Positions 28,764-40,937 of a DNA stretch of 64,000 nt are shown here, piece after piece. The DNA comes from Beaufortia kweichowensis. Lineage: Eukaryota; Chordata; Actinopteri; Cypriniformes; Gastromyzontidae. How positions within the stretch are numbered: position 1 is the first letter of the stretch; each line of letters starts with the position of its first letter. A model generated the notes under the pieces. The model was not told where the DNA came from and made no database searches. It was given only the letters and a program-made list of their open reading frames with translations. The stretch spans positions 13,308,721 through 13,372,720 of the forward strand of contig CM032794.1 of NCBI GenBank assembly GCA_019155185.1, read 5' to 3'. Made by a program: the position numbers and the translations under genes.

Positions 28764-31599
28764 TATATTCATTAAAATGTAAAAAAGCAAAACAGTTTTA
28801 TGTAAAGGTTATTGTTAAAGGGGTCAGGGATAGAAATCATTAGATATCATCAGTTCAGTATAAAACTAGTACAAGTCAACTGAAAATCACCACTATGACA
28901 GAAAAAAACAGTCTGTGCACATATATAATGAAGATAGATTACATGTGTTACATTGCTTATGATGCACAAATCACATTTAAAGCTTTAAAGCTCAGGACAG
29001 CTTCTCTTGTTGCACGATTACGATCACAAAGCCATCTTTAATTTCATTCTAAAGCCTTTTCTCTGATCAGCTTCAACTTTGACTTCTTATCAGTTGAGGC
29101 CGAGCCAGCAGTTTGAGAACTGCCCTTGGATGAGGAAGATAAAATGGTAAGAGGTCTGATAGTGCTGGTAGATATCCGAAGGCCCTATCAAGTGTCCGCT
29201 CCATTCAATCAAACACCAAACTCAGACTGTCCCAGGTTCACAAAAAAGTGTATTTGCGACACCATGAATAAAATATGTGTGTTCGACTTACTGACATTGT
29301 TAGCAGACATCACCGTAACCAGACACAGTTTCTTTCGCTTTTTTATGAAGAAATTAGCAGCCCTTTGGCCCTCCTGTTTACCCACAACCCTTTTCACCCA
29401 GAGCTGAGATCTTCTCTGCGGTTTTCCGTATTGCAATTAAGACTCAAATTTTCATGGGGTCGCTGGTTTCAGTTCAGCATGAAATAGTAGCGTTGTCTGC
29501 ACAAAAAACACACTTTCCACATCAATATTTTACAGCACATTAAAAACAGCATGTACTTCACCCTTGACTGAACTAAGATGCTGGTATATCCAGGGATGCT
29601 TTGACTTGTGTTTTAACATTGTGTGTATCTGTTTGTGTTACACGTCTGTGTGTGTGGGACAGGAATTGTTAAATGAGATGGAAAAGCAGTAGATTTGGCA
29701 TTTACCGTGTTATGGGTCATGTGGGGCAGGTTGTTATGAGGAAATGTGTTATGTCTAATTTAACTAAGAAGTTATGCACGTTATGTTTCGTATGATGCAC
29801 AAAATGTGCTGTCGACTACAGTGCATTGTGTTATAAGATCCATCACCTGCACAGATGAGATTCAGCTTGTGGAAGTTGCCTGGATTTACAGAACAGCTGT
29901 TGGAAGAAAATAAAACAGATAAATGATTTCTCTTCAATCAGTAAAAACTGGTAGATAACATTTTTAATGCTACTCTTGTGTGGATAAATAATTAATGGTG
30001 TCTCTGTTACTCAGATGTAGTGTGTGTATCACTTGGATGTATAAGGTGTGTGTGTGTGTGTGTGAGTCTTTGAGTTCTGATTACAGAAGGATTATATTTT
30101 ATGGGCATATTAATCATTCATATGTGGAACTGGAACTTTGCTTGCGTACAACACCAGTAAGTAATCTCTTTGCTGTGGGTGGATGTGATGCAAGACTTGT
30201 GTATGTGTGTACATGAACATACATGGACATACACCTGATGAAGGAAGACAGTTCTTACTATCACTTTCACTAATGGTTAATTTCACTAGGTATCTATTAC
30301 ATGTGGAAACAAACATGCAGCTTAAGGTTAACTGATCTGTAGTCCAAATGTTCAGATCTGTTAAGAACAATGACGACATTGAACCTTATTTATGAAACAC
30401 TGACTGACTAAATTGATAAATCGATAAAACCATTGAGATACAAATTAAATTTTAAAAATACATAGAGGGGGAGATGCCCTCTCACACATTATGACAAAGA
30501 ATATTTTTTGTTGACTGACTAAAGCTTTATCATATTTATCCGAATTAAACTGACAAATAACATTAAAATAGAATAAGAGACAGAGAGACAGAGAGATCGA
30601 GGGAGAGTATTAGCATCTCTGACAGGTTGCCATACAGCAGTGCTGACTATTGAGACTGACTGAAGGCCTGGGACATGCTTAGTGAAGCAAAACAAAATGG
30701 CGGGCAGTCACTGGAGACACATCATCACTCTGTGCCAGACCTGCCTCGGGTCCCTTCAGTTTGGACACCTAGTGCCTCAAGGCTGTGTGCTTGTGTGTAT
30801 GTGTGCATACTGGTAAATGCACTATTGACAGGCACTTAAAATGAATGACTTGATTCTTGTGTGTCAGCTGTCTGGATTTAGCCTGCAAGGAGCACTGGAC
30901 AGAACTGAAATAAATCTGACAAAGAAAACCAGCTTACTATTTTTAATACAAATAAGAGCAACAAAACACACTTGCATAAAAGATGCAGAATAGATGAGCT
31001 GTTTCAGGGGCATTTGAGATAGAGTTGCAAAGTCTTGTTAGGCCAAGAGGTCTTTACTGTGTTAGAAGGTAACCAGCTCAGTTTTTCTATGTACCATCTT
31101 ATTGTGACATCACAAAACACACGCAACAAGCCCATAATGCATTGGGACACGCACATGGCAGATGGCAGTGCGGGTCCTGGTTGGTGTCTAGGTTGGCAAG
31201 GGTCCAAGGGTGGCACAGACATCGAGTTTTTGATGAGCTATGCACATACGAAACCAGAACATCTGGACCTGCCATGTGTCCAGCAAGCCCAGCCAAACCC
31301 CTCAAGCCAGGACACATTTCCCTCTCACAAATTTCCTTTAGGCAGCTGTGGCCAAACTACCATGAGGTACACAATATGAATTATGCATTTGCTTGTGTAT
31401 GTGTGTGGCTGTACTGCCTATCTCATACCCGGTCAAACTCATCACTGACTTTGATTAAAGTTCTAAAAACACAATGAATATGCAAAGAGCATAACACCAG
31501 CTAGGAGACACTGATTTGTCAATCGTCTGTATTTTATGGAGATTAAGAGGTGCCTCCCAGGTGCACTAAACCGAGAGAGAAAAAGGGAATGACACTATT

Positions 31600-31930
31600 A
31601 GATTATTGCATTATCTTAATTATGAGGCTGTTCCTCAGCTTAATGAAGGACTGGCATGGCTTTGGAAAGCACTGTGATTGATGGAAGTGGCTATGCTTAA
31701 GAGTAAGTGATTGTTGTGTGTGTGGGTGAGAGCTGAATGCTTCGTCTCCTTTCTTTGGGCCCGTATCCACAGAGTGATTACGCATCCATTAGATTGCTTT
31801 AATTAAGCTTAATTAGAACAGTGTTTACCATGATTTATTTAATACCTGGTAATAAATCCCTCACCCTTAAATGCTGGGCTTTAGTAGTTAAGGACAGGCA
31901 AAAATAAATCACTGGAGAGAGAGAAAACGA
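31600..31930. promoter_or_regulatory. strong candidate conserved non-coding element with PBX-HOX motif
   Basis: It contains TGATTGATGG (31675-31684), which matches the composite PBX-HOX site. It also has TAATTA at 31617-31622 and a 16-bp perfect palindrome, TAATTAAGCTTAATTA (31800-31815), that carries two homeodomain cores. The sequence is non-repetitive and non-coding. Confidence 0.45.
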
Positions 31931-34534
31931 GAAAGTGAAAAAAATAATAAACTTATTGGATAATGCAAAATTGCCAGCAATTATCTGTTTAAATGTGTAT
32001 GGATATGGGTCCAGATCTTTGTTGTTATCTGTTTTGTTCGTACATGTTACTACAGATGTACAAGTGTAAATACGAATAAATTATCAATAAATATAATCAA
32101 TAAAACCATCTTCTGTAGGAAAATAATGGCATGTGTCAGTGTCAATGTTAGTAAGATCACACTTCTTTTAAAAATGTCAATCTGTGTGCAGTTCACATGC
32201 ACCACCCCTTCAGCCAAATGGTGAAGCCAACACTGGCTCTGTGCAGGGCACAGGACTGGCACTTCCTGCATTGGCACTATTCTGTATGTCTGTTTCCCTG
32301 TCAATAACATGGATAAATAGCAGGTGCATTGAGATTTGTATCTATCCAGCTTATCAGAACAAAAGTGTAGTTTTAGGGTCATTTTTATATTTGTATTAAC
32401 TTTTCATATACAGTGAAATATGATTATATAGATTACACGTGATGCTGAGGGTTGGCTTCTTGGTTGGCGGCTACAGTTTGTCGTTAGATTATTTAGAAGA
32501 CAAGTGAAATTACAACCTGTGTATAAAATGCACACTTTCCTACAATATACCTGCAAACCTAAAAATTCATGTATGAGTCATGTTCTTTTTTTTAAATAAA
32601 TTTAGTACATTCCTAGGCACCTAAAGACTATAGACAACAGGAAGTCACTATTATATTTTTACTAGTAATTTTCTATTTGCCTTTTTAATTTAGTGATTTT
32701 CCCGCACACATACATGTATATATATAGAGATGGGCATATATGCATTAATGTATGTATGAAACGCTTATGTTCATCAGTTAGAACAGTGCTAAACTAAAAA
32801 AGGCAACACTGTTCTGTGGCTCATATCAGCACATGGCAGAGCTGCACAGTTATTCTTCGAAACTCCTCCAGCACACACACACAACCAACCAACCAACATC
32901 ATTCCCTCTGATAAGTAGGCCTACTCCATAAATGAGTCAGCCAAGACTGATGGTGTACTGGACAAGAGTAATACACAGACACTGACAGAGAGTATTTGTG
33001 TATCACTGGGTATTTGTATGACTCACGGCTCAGTCCAATCCGTATGTCTGCAGCATGCTGACTAGCTCCACTGTATTTGAGCACAGTGTTATATTTACAC
33101 CCACAGCAGGCAAGTGAAATCATAAATAATGGATAGTAATATATACACAACTGTCTATTTTAACCATGCCTGCTCTCACGCACTCCTACATATACGATGC
33201 CGAGGCAATCTGTTGCACAATTCACACGCAGTGCCAAACTATATCATCCTACACAATGCATGAAGAAAACCCTCTCACAGTCTGTCAGACAATATTAGAG
33301 AATAAGGAGAGTGAGACAGGTTACAGCAAATGTAAATAATATGTAAATGCCCATGCATGGAAAATCTGCCCCAGTTTTATGAGGAATAAACATTGGTATG
33401 TGTTAAATTCGTTGCTTGAAGAGAGAGAAATTAGCATTCAACACCCACAGCTTTGGAGGCTGAATATTCACAGATTTATTTTCCCTTATTTAAATATTTT
33501 AGCACTCTCTTAGAGCTCCTAACACAAAGACTGTGTTATTCTGCGAATGCACTGTATTATTCTAACTAATGACTTATTATGCAAACTCATTGCGGGGTAA
33601 AGCAGAAATTGCTTATCCCCAAGCTCATTCTGTGTATTAGCTTTTCTGGATTGTGTTTTGCAAATTTCGATAATGTGTGTAATATGTGTGTGTTTTCTTT
33701 CCGTCTCTCTTTCGCTATCTTTCTCTCCCTGCAGTGTGTGTGTACAATTGTATGCAAACAATGTCAGACTAGACATTTAGCTTTGCATTTAGCACAACAA
33801 AATTTCCAACATCTAATCCATTAGCATGCATACTTTATTTTTGTTATTGACTGTTGCTTCCTCTAAAGACATAACGTTACACTATGTTAAAGCAGACGTG
33901 CTGTAGACATGGCCTTATGATTTTAATTTTGTGCCCAAGGTTTCACGCATTTCTGAAACTTTCTGATTAAAACGACTGACAAGATGATCAAAGGAGCTAA
34001 ATTATAAGGAGCTGTTAGCTCATTGATTTCAGAGAAATACCTTCATTTCTTCTCTTTTTTTCAATCCTTTGAGTATTTCATGCATTACATATAAATGAGC
34101 CAGAAGCATGCACAGCCTTTTCAAATTATCATCATTATTTTCCAATGACAGAGTCTTATCTTAAACGTGTCTGATCCGTATGATATTATTTTCAAAGGCG
34201 CTGCCATCCATCATCACTGATCACTGATCACTTTTTCATCCCAGCTGCTGCAATGTTTATCTATTTGCATTTGCGTTTTGAATATGCAAAACACTTTAGT
34301 TTGATTGTGCTTTGAAATATTTTGCATAAGACTAGATTACATCAGAGCACTAGTTGGATAGTATACTGATAAAGCACACAGGGCAACATATTCTTGTGTA
34401 TTTCCATGGAAACAGGAATTCCCATAGTTCCTCATAACAGCCCTGCCCTGACATCTAACACAGATTATTATCTGAATTCACTAAAACAATAAAGTCAACA
34501 CCTTTCTTTAATCTGGTTCCCTTTTTGCAGTCTG

Positions 34535-34810
34535 TGCCCTCCCTGAATCCATGCAAATCTGCAGCAGGTGCCGGGGCCGCTTCATTTGCACATTATGGCT
34601 GTGTGCGGCGTGTTAGAGTGTAACTCTCTTTCGCCGCACCACACACCAATGCAAATCGCAGACTGGCGCACTGATTTGCCTGCCCACATGATGGCCACGG
34701 GATGATTTATGGTCATTGTGGGAAAGCGGAACTTCATTCCGTCGGTTGGAAGTAGACCAATCGCAGAGCACGATTTCCGATGACTAATCTGACCATCAGT
34801 TAGGCAGTTA
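34535..34810. promoter_or_regulatory. candidate conserved non-coding element with octamer sites
   Basis: Two perfect ATGCAAAT octamers (34551-34558, 34649-34656) and a near-octamer ATTTGCAC (34584-34591) lie within ~105 bp, next to a GC-richer block. The sequence is repeat-free without coding potential. POU factors bind such octamers; the enhancer role is inferred. Confidence 0.42.
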
Positions 34811-35766
34811 GAGCTAAAAACCCACCCTCATTTGTTAATAAAATAATGTGTCTTTAAAGACATTACTCCGGCTGTCTCCCACTTTGTAAACACAGACATG
34901 TTTTCAACCATGCACATAAACACAGACACAGTCCCTTACATCTCTCTCATTCTCTCCCCATCATTACACACCACATTTACCACACCATGTCCAGCCAGCA
35001 GCTGACTGAAAGAGCTGTAGCATTTCTGAGGCAGCATGTAGCAGTGCCCAGCAGCCATTACGAGTCCTGATAATGGTCCCTATGAAAGGGTTCCTGTGGG
35101 ACTCCTCCCTCATCTGAATGGGTCCTGGAAGGTTTGGCGTCGGGTTTAGGTGGCCTGCCTGTGGGGGTCTGAGTAGCTGGGATGGCAGTTTGAAGCAAAG
35201 TCTGCGGATGGAGCCACAAAAGCCCAGCAGGGAGCCTGTCATTAAATAGGGTATGATGGGATGGGTACTGAATCTGTGTAAAGCAGCAGAGGAGGCAGGG
35301 GGCGGCAGGGGGCTGGTACATGGTGCATCCAGACCACAGAGTTACTGGAAAGACCTCGGGCGGGATTGTAATCCCAGCGTGAAGCTGGAGTATTTTAAAC
35401 ATCTCTGAGCTTTTAGCATTGATTAAGAGGCACTGCAGTTAGTCATTTTTAAGTAATGCAAGTGCTTCGGTTAAACACAACATGCTTATTTACCTGCATT
35501 ATAAATGGACTTTCTCTTCTCTGTACACAAACCACATATAAAACCATATATTTTGGTTAACAATATATTTTGGTGTTTAAATGTGTGTGTACATACAGTG
35601 TATATAGTGTGGAACTCTGATATAGATCCATCAAAGTGCCACCATGCATTTGTACACAAAGTAAAATTATGCTAATGGTGGCCATAGTGTGTTTTGGAAG
35701 GGCTAAGCAAAGCTTTGATGTGAGCATGTTGACTCTGTCCCTCTTTGACTATTACAGTGCAAGCAT

Positions 35767-35900
<134 letters not shown>

Positions 35901-37084
35901 AACAGGTCTTTTGTCTGTTCTACCTCTTTCCCCCAGCCCAATATTAAAAACAGTTTATTAGCATAACAAGTACTCTTCTGTTGCTAAGCTTTTACACACA
36001 CCACAAACTGAACAATTATATCTAAAAGCTCTTAATGTTCAGCTCTTTGTCTGTCTCTCTACTTACTTCCTACCATCTAGCCTTCCCACCACCGAACTGA
36101 TTCTCCATAACTGGGCCAGCAGTTCAGAGTGAATGACTATAGTAGTAAATGCCCCTTTTCCTTGTTTTTCTAGCAATGTGGCACACTGCACTTAACCTTC
36201 TCCGCTTCAGTGGAGGACAAAGAAGACACTCTTCAAACACAAACCCTCTAGCGGAATAAGGGAGGGAGAGGCAGTTATAGCTTTAATTGTTCGGATGTTA
36301 ACAATGGAAATGCCTGTGAATGCAGTGTGTGTTTGCATCTGCCAATCTGTACCCCATCATGTTCCTGTGTGAAATGGATACATCCTAGCTGACGTTCATT
36401 CTTTTCACCACCTGCTCCCTTCCAGGCATTGCCTATTTAATATCACTTAATCTATTGATTAACTGATCATTGATGGATGATTGTGTTTGACCTTGTTAGA
36501 TCAATTCATATAATAGAGTCAGTAAAAACTAATGTTCTGTTGCCTTGTTTTTTTCTTCTGCTTAGTATTATATTTTAAAATGATAATAAATATACAGCGC
36601 ACTGCTGCTCATTCCATCTTGATATCTTAATTCTCCATTGCACTCTGTTACACATTAATGTGCATTAATGTAGACCAGCTCACATGGCCATTACCATTTA
36701 GCTGTAAGTGTTTTTGTATGATGCTAGTTACCTAAAATTTCATTCTAAAATGGTATCACACCACTGCTATTACTGAAACTATAAAGCTGCAAGCTGGTTG
36801 TTAAAAAGGACTCTAAAATAATGTCTAGCCCAATTAACTTCATCTTCCTTATTTCATTCCACTAGCAATCAATCAGTAGGAGAATAACTATAAAGTAACT
36901 TATGAATTCTTATCTCATATAAGGAATGGTCAAATGTAGTCTAGTTCTTATCCGAGGCTGCGACTATTATATTTTCTGCAATCCTCTGTAACTCCTTTCC
37001 TTGAACCCTCTTTATCCCCTTTAACTATTTTTAGCTGCAGAGGACTCCAGTATTAACAGTGTTAGGCTGTTATAGGCCCTCCCT

Positions 37085-37365
37085 CCAAGCATCACACACA
37101 CTTATCTGCAAATTACCGGTCTGATCGATAACCAGTAAGCGTACGAGCGGATCAATATATGTGCAGGCAGAGAATGAGGGGGCTGAGGTCTAATGACGAG
37201 TCATTGATTTTTAAATAACCGCTCGAGTTTCAGAGACACTGATTACTATGGGTCTCTGAATCCCTCTTGTACCACCTTCGCCAAGGCTATTAAATCAGAA
37301 GCAGCTGCCATCAGACAGCCATATTTAAAGCCGCTGCACTTACAGCAGGTATGGGGGTTTTTAAC
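37085..37365. promoter_or_regulatory. candidate conserved non-coding element
   Basis: Balanced, repeat-free sequence with CpGs retained (AAGCGTACGAGCGG, ACCGCTCGAG) and words such as GTCATTGATTTTTAAAT and AGCAGCTGCC (E-box). Keeping CpG in methylated vertebrate DNA hints at constraint. Untested. Confidence 0.35.
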
Positions 37366-38029
37366 TGCACCATTGGGATGACCAAACGATTATACTCTGA
37401 TAAGGAGCACCTTACCACAATGAAGAGCACAATAAAAGCACAGTCAGAATGAGAAAAGGGCAACAGCATTGAGGCTGTGTAATGTGTCACCTTCTTAGCC
37501 TGAATGAGAATAAAAGCTTACAATCGGTGAATGAGCTCATCAGATATATGCCAGCAGGAAGACTGGAGTAAAATGGAGAACAGAATTTTTTATTGGTCCT
37601 AAGAAAGAAAAATCAGAAGAGAGATTTGTCTCAATTTTTTCTTTTAGGCAGTAATGCGATTAGATGGAGAACAAAGGGGGACTTTTGCCTGGGTCTCTTT
37701 TCTGAATCTTCACATGAATCTTCTTTTAAAGTTTCAGAAAAGTGATCAATAAAGAGTGCAATCAAAATTCTCATATAAATCCAATTATTTGGGCTATGCC
37801 CAAAACAACAATAACATATTTATCTTAACAGCTGTCTTACTGATGTAAACAATTTTCTTATTTGTGTCAACTGTTATTTCTTAGAGGAAATTATTTGGAA
37901 AGAAAACAATGCCTTTTATAGTCAACAATTTTTCAAAACTGCAACAATAATTCAACCTGATCTTAACAAATGTAATCACCACTATCTGTTGTTAAGCTGT
38001 AGCTGACTGGTACAATATTTACACCAGAC

Positions 38030-38345
38030 CAATCCTGATCAGCCTGGTTATCCCTCTAAAGAGCTTATGACATGGGCAAAGTGCCCCTGGCTTGACCCTG
38101 CTGGGCCAGATGCCATAGCCGTCAGCCTAAAGAGGTTCTGCGACCGGTGCGTTTCTACTGGATACAGACAGATAAGAATGCTGAATAGCGTTTTAATGTA
38201 ATACTGCAAAACATGCGCTCAGGTCTGATTAGACCCGACAGAATAGCAGATCACTGCTTAACTCTGAGTGGGTGACTGACAAGACGACAAACAATTATCC
38301 CATCCCACAGTGACAAGACATGCTAATTAAGCCGTTCTGTTTGTT
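38030..38345. promoter_or_regulatory. candidate conserved non-coding element
   Basis: Repeat-free and balanced, containing GGTCTGATTAGACC, ACAATTATCCC and TGCTAATTAAGCC homeodomain-type words and no coding signal. Classed as an enhancer candidate by appearance only. Confidence 0.38.
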
Positions 38346-40882
38346 TATTTGTGTGTGTGGTTGTGAGAATGTGGGCGCTATGAACACTAACGAACAGCAA
38401 TTTATTTATTTACTTTTGGATTTATACAAAAAGTGTTAGTCTATAGCCAAGGTGTGCACACCTTACATGCTTGACTCATTTGATTTTACAGCAGTCGCCA
38501 TGCCATTGTAACTACCTGTACATTGTAATCACTAGTATATTAGATATGAATCTTTCACACAAAGCCATCATTTAGATCATCTAGTGGTTGTGATGAACAG
38601 CAGCAGTGTGAAAGAGCAAAAAGAGGTTTGTAAAGAACACTACTAATGAACAGGAGAGAGAATCCGACTGAAGTAGTGAATGAGAGTGACACTGATAGAG
38701 AGATATACAGTGTGGTGGCACTCAAGAGAAAGAGTATGCAGGGTCTGATGTTAAGTGTTTTATTATGACAGAATGACTATTGCAGCAGTCAAGTGGTGCT
38801 GCTGTCAGCCAACAGCTTCCATTAGAATAAGCACAGGAGCACTTCAGACAGAGGCTAGCACATTTTAATCCCACATCCCTCATTACAGAGCCAGCTAGGT
38901 CAGCTCTCAATGCACCAGTCGAAATAAACTCCTCATTCACATCGTCCCTCCGTCTCTCTCTGCGCCACTTTATGAAATGGTTGGTAATGTGTTTTTTCTA
39001 TAGTGGCTGCTACATTAGGTGCCATGTAATGATTGTCAATTGCTTTATCTAGCAGAACGCTGCTTGATTTCCAGACATGCATCATTCTAAAGGATTGCAT
39101 CTTTTTTTATTTTGTGCTTATTCCGTCTCTCTATCTCTCTCTCTCACCCGTTCTCCCACTTTACTGGTTGTGCAATACCATGCATCTATCAAGGCAATCC
39201 TTTATTACACCACTAAATTGTAATCCTTCAGCGTGAGTGTCTGCCGAAAGAGCTAGTGAGATGTAGCCTTTGAAAAGCACCGCAAGTGAGAGAGAAATAC
39301 TGTAGAATGGAAAATTGCATATTGTTTGAAAGGACAGAGTGGGAGGGAAAAGGGGCGTAAAAGATGAAAAGAAAGGAATAAAAAGGTCAGTTTATTTCCA
39401 GCTGTTTGAAAAGCAATTTATTCCTGAATTTAGATTAGTTTCAGATTCAATTGGCATGGTAAAATGCTTTACATTGCTGAAGCATTAGTAACATTAGCAT
39501 GAAGCATCTAGAATCAAATCTACAGTTAAAAAATAAAAATGTTTTTATTTCTTATGCCTGTTGCATGATGTCATCTCTCTCTCCCTCTGGCTCCAGGCCT
39601 TTACCCAGGTCGACACCACAGAAGGAGCATGTGCTGCTGCCTGGCGACCAGTCCAGTTTCTAAGGAAACGGTTGTCATGGTAGTGATTATGGTCTGGAGA
39701 AAGCCCACACTACTCTAATGAGACCATTTACCATCCCCTCTCAGTTGAGACGGAGGGCTGTTTCAGGCCTAATTTGGCAAATGAAATGTATCTTTTCTGC
39801 AGCCCTGTCATATTGCTGTGCAGACTGCGACTGCAATGATGAGCTGAAGAGGACCTTATTACTAATAACAGGCTCGTATGGGTGACAGTAGTACCTAATA
39901 GAAGTGAATACATGTACGAAAATTGTTAATATGACTTTTTGCGGGTGAAGTCTCACTGCACAGGCAGACAATGTTTCATACATCACAAGCATCATTAGCT
40001 ACACAGAAAGCGAAAATGTCTCAGTGTGCAGCTGGGACTCGAACTGCCTCAATCAATGATCATGGCAGGCTGTTAATCAATGAACCGGTTTTAAAGAGAT
40101 GGCCTTCAGGGACACCCGAGCCAAAGCCGCAGAGAGATGGATAGAGTGGAGAGGAGTGGCGGACAGAGAGAGAGGGTACGGTGAGATGGGCGTGATTGAG
40201 AGGGGATAGATAGGAATGTTGGGGGAGAAAGAGAGCAAGAGATAAATGGAGAGGGGTGTGTTAGTGAGAGGGGGCATAGCTGAGGGCAGATGTATTTATC
40301 TGGGTAATGATAGTCATCTGGTGCTCTGCGGCCAAGCACTGCATGCTGGTGACAGTGATGTAGAGCATTGTGTGTGTGTGTGTTAGTGAGAAAGAGAGAG
40401 ACGTCCCCATGGTGCTCATTAAGCTGCCAACGACTGCCTCCTCCCCTCCACCACCCCCTAAACCCCCCCTCTCGCCCCGGGCCTCTAAAGTGCCGTTTAT
40501 TAATTCATAAAAACACATTGCACAAGTGACTGAGTCTGATGAGCACTAGAGCAGCAAAAACAGGAGTCGGGAATGGAGGGAGACGGGGGGATTGTTCCCC
40601 CCTCCCACCCTGGACATAGCTGGCAAACGGTCTTAAAAAAATAGGCCTGAAAAAGAACACAGATGTGTTGTGAAACTTTTATAGGTGCTGCTGTAGTTCC
40701 CCTCCGGCTGACAGAGGAAGGACAGCCAACATGACTGCTGCTGCTCTCTCTCTCTCTTCATGTCTTGTTATACTCTCTCCATCTCTTTTTCTGTTACTTT
40801 TCCATCTGACATTTCATTGGTTTACAGATTAGGCTTGGTACACTTGTCACTACTGGCTGTCTGAGAGTCTGAGAGTGTGACT

Positions 40883-40884
<2 letters not shown>

Positions 40885-40936
<52 letters not shown>
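40885..40936. repeat. (GT)n microsatellite
   Basis: Pure GT run of about 52 bp. Confidence 0.97.

Positions 40937-40937
<1 letters not shown>

Larger units (their letters stand above)
28764..35766. other. intergenic, no gene seen; several regulatory candidates
   Basis: No supportable ORF. Short GT runs lie at 30043-30063. Candidate regulatory stretches at 31600-31930 and 34535-34810 are listed separately. The block 34975-35400 is GC-richer than its surroundings and carries overlapping minus-strand ORFs of 92 and 114 residues without recognisable features. Confidence 0.5.
35901..40884. other. intergenic, no gene seen; regulatory candidates
   Basis: No supportable gene. Candidate conserved stretches lie at 37085-37365 and 38030-38345. 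The segment 39590-39900 is also balanced and repeat-free. A GA-rich block (40130-40270) and a C/T-rich block (40435-40490) are composition-skewed only. Confidence 0.5.

Noticed and set aside
31035..31477. Overlapping 114- and 111-residue ORFs
   Set aside because: Two frames open at once with no protein features and no splice sites; treated as chance.
34964..35402. Processed pseudogene in the GC-richer block
   Set aside because: No poly(A) tail, target duplication or similarity to a protein that I recognise.
40025..40095. tRNA-like words (GGGACTCGAACTG) resembling the 3' half of a tRNA on the minus strand
   Set aside because: No matching box A, no acceptor-stem pairing and no cloverleaf can be drawn; at most a SINE relic.
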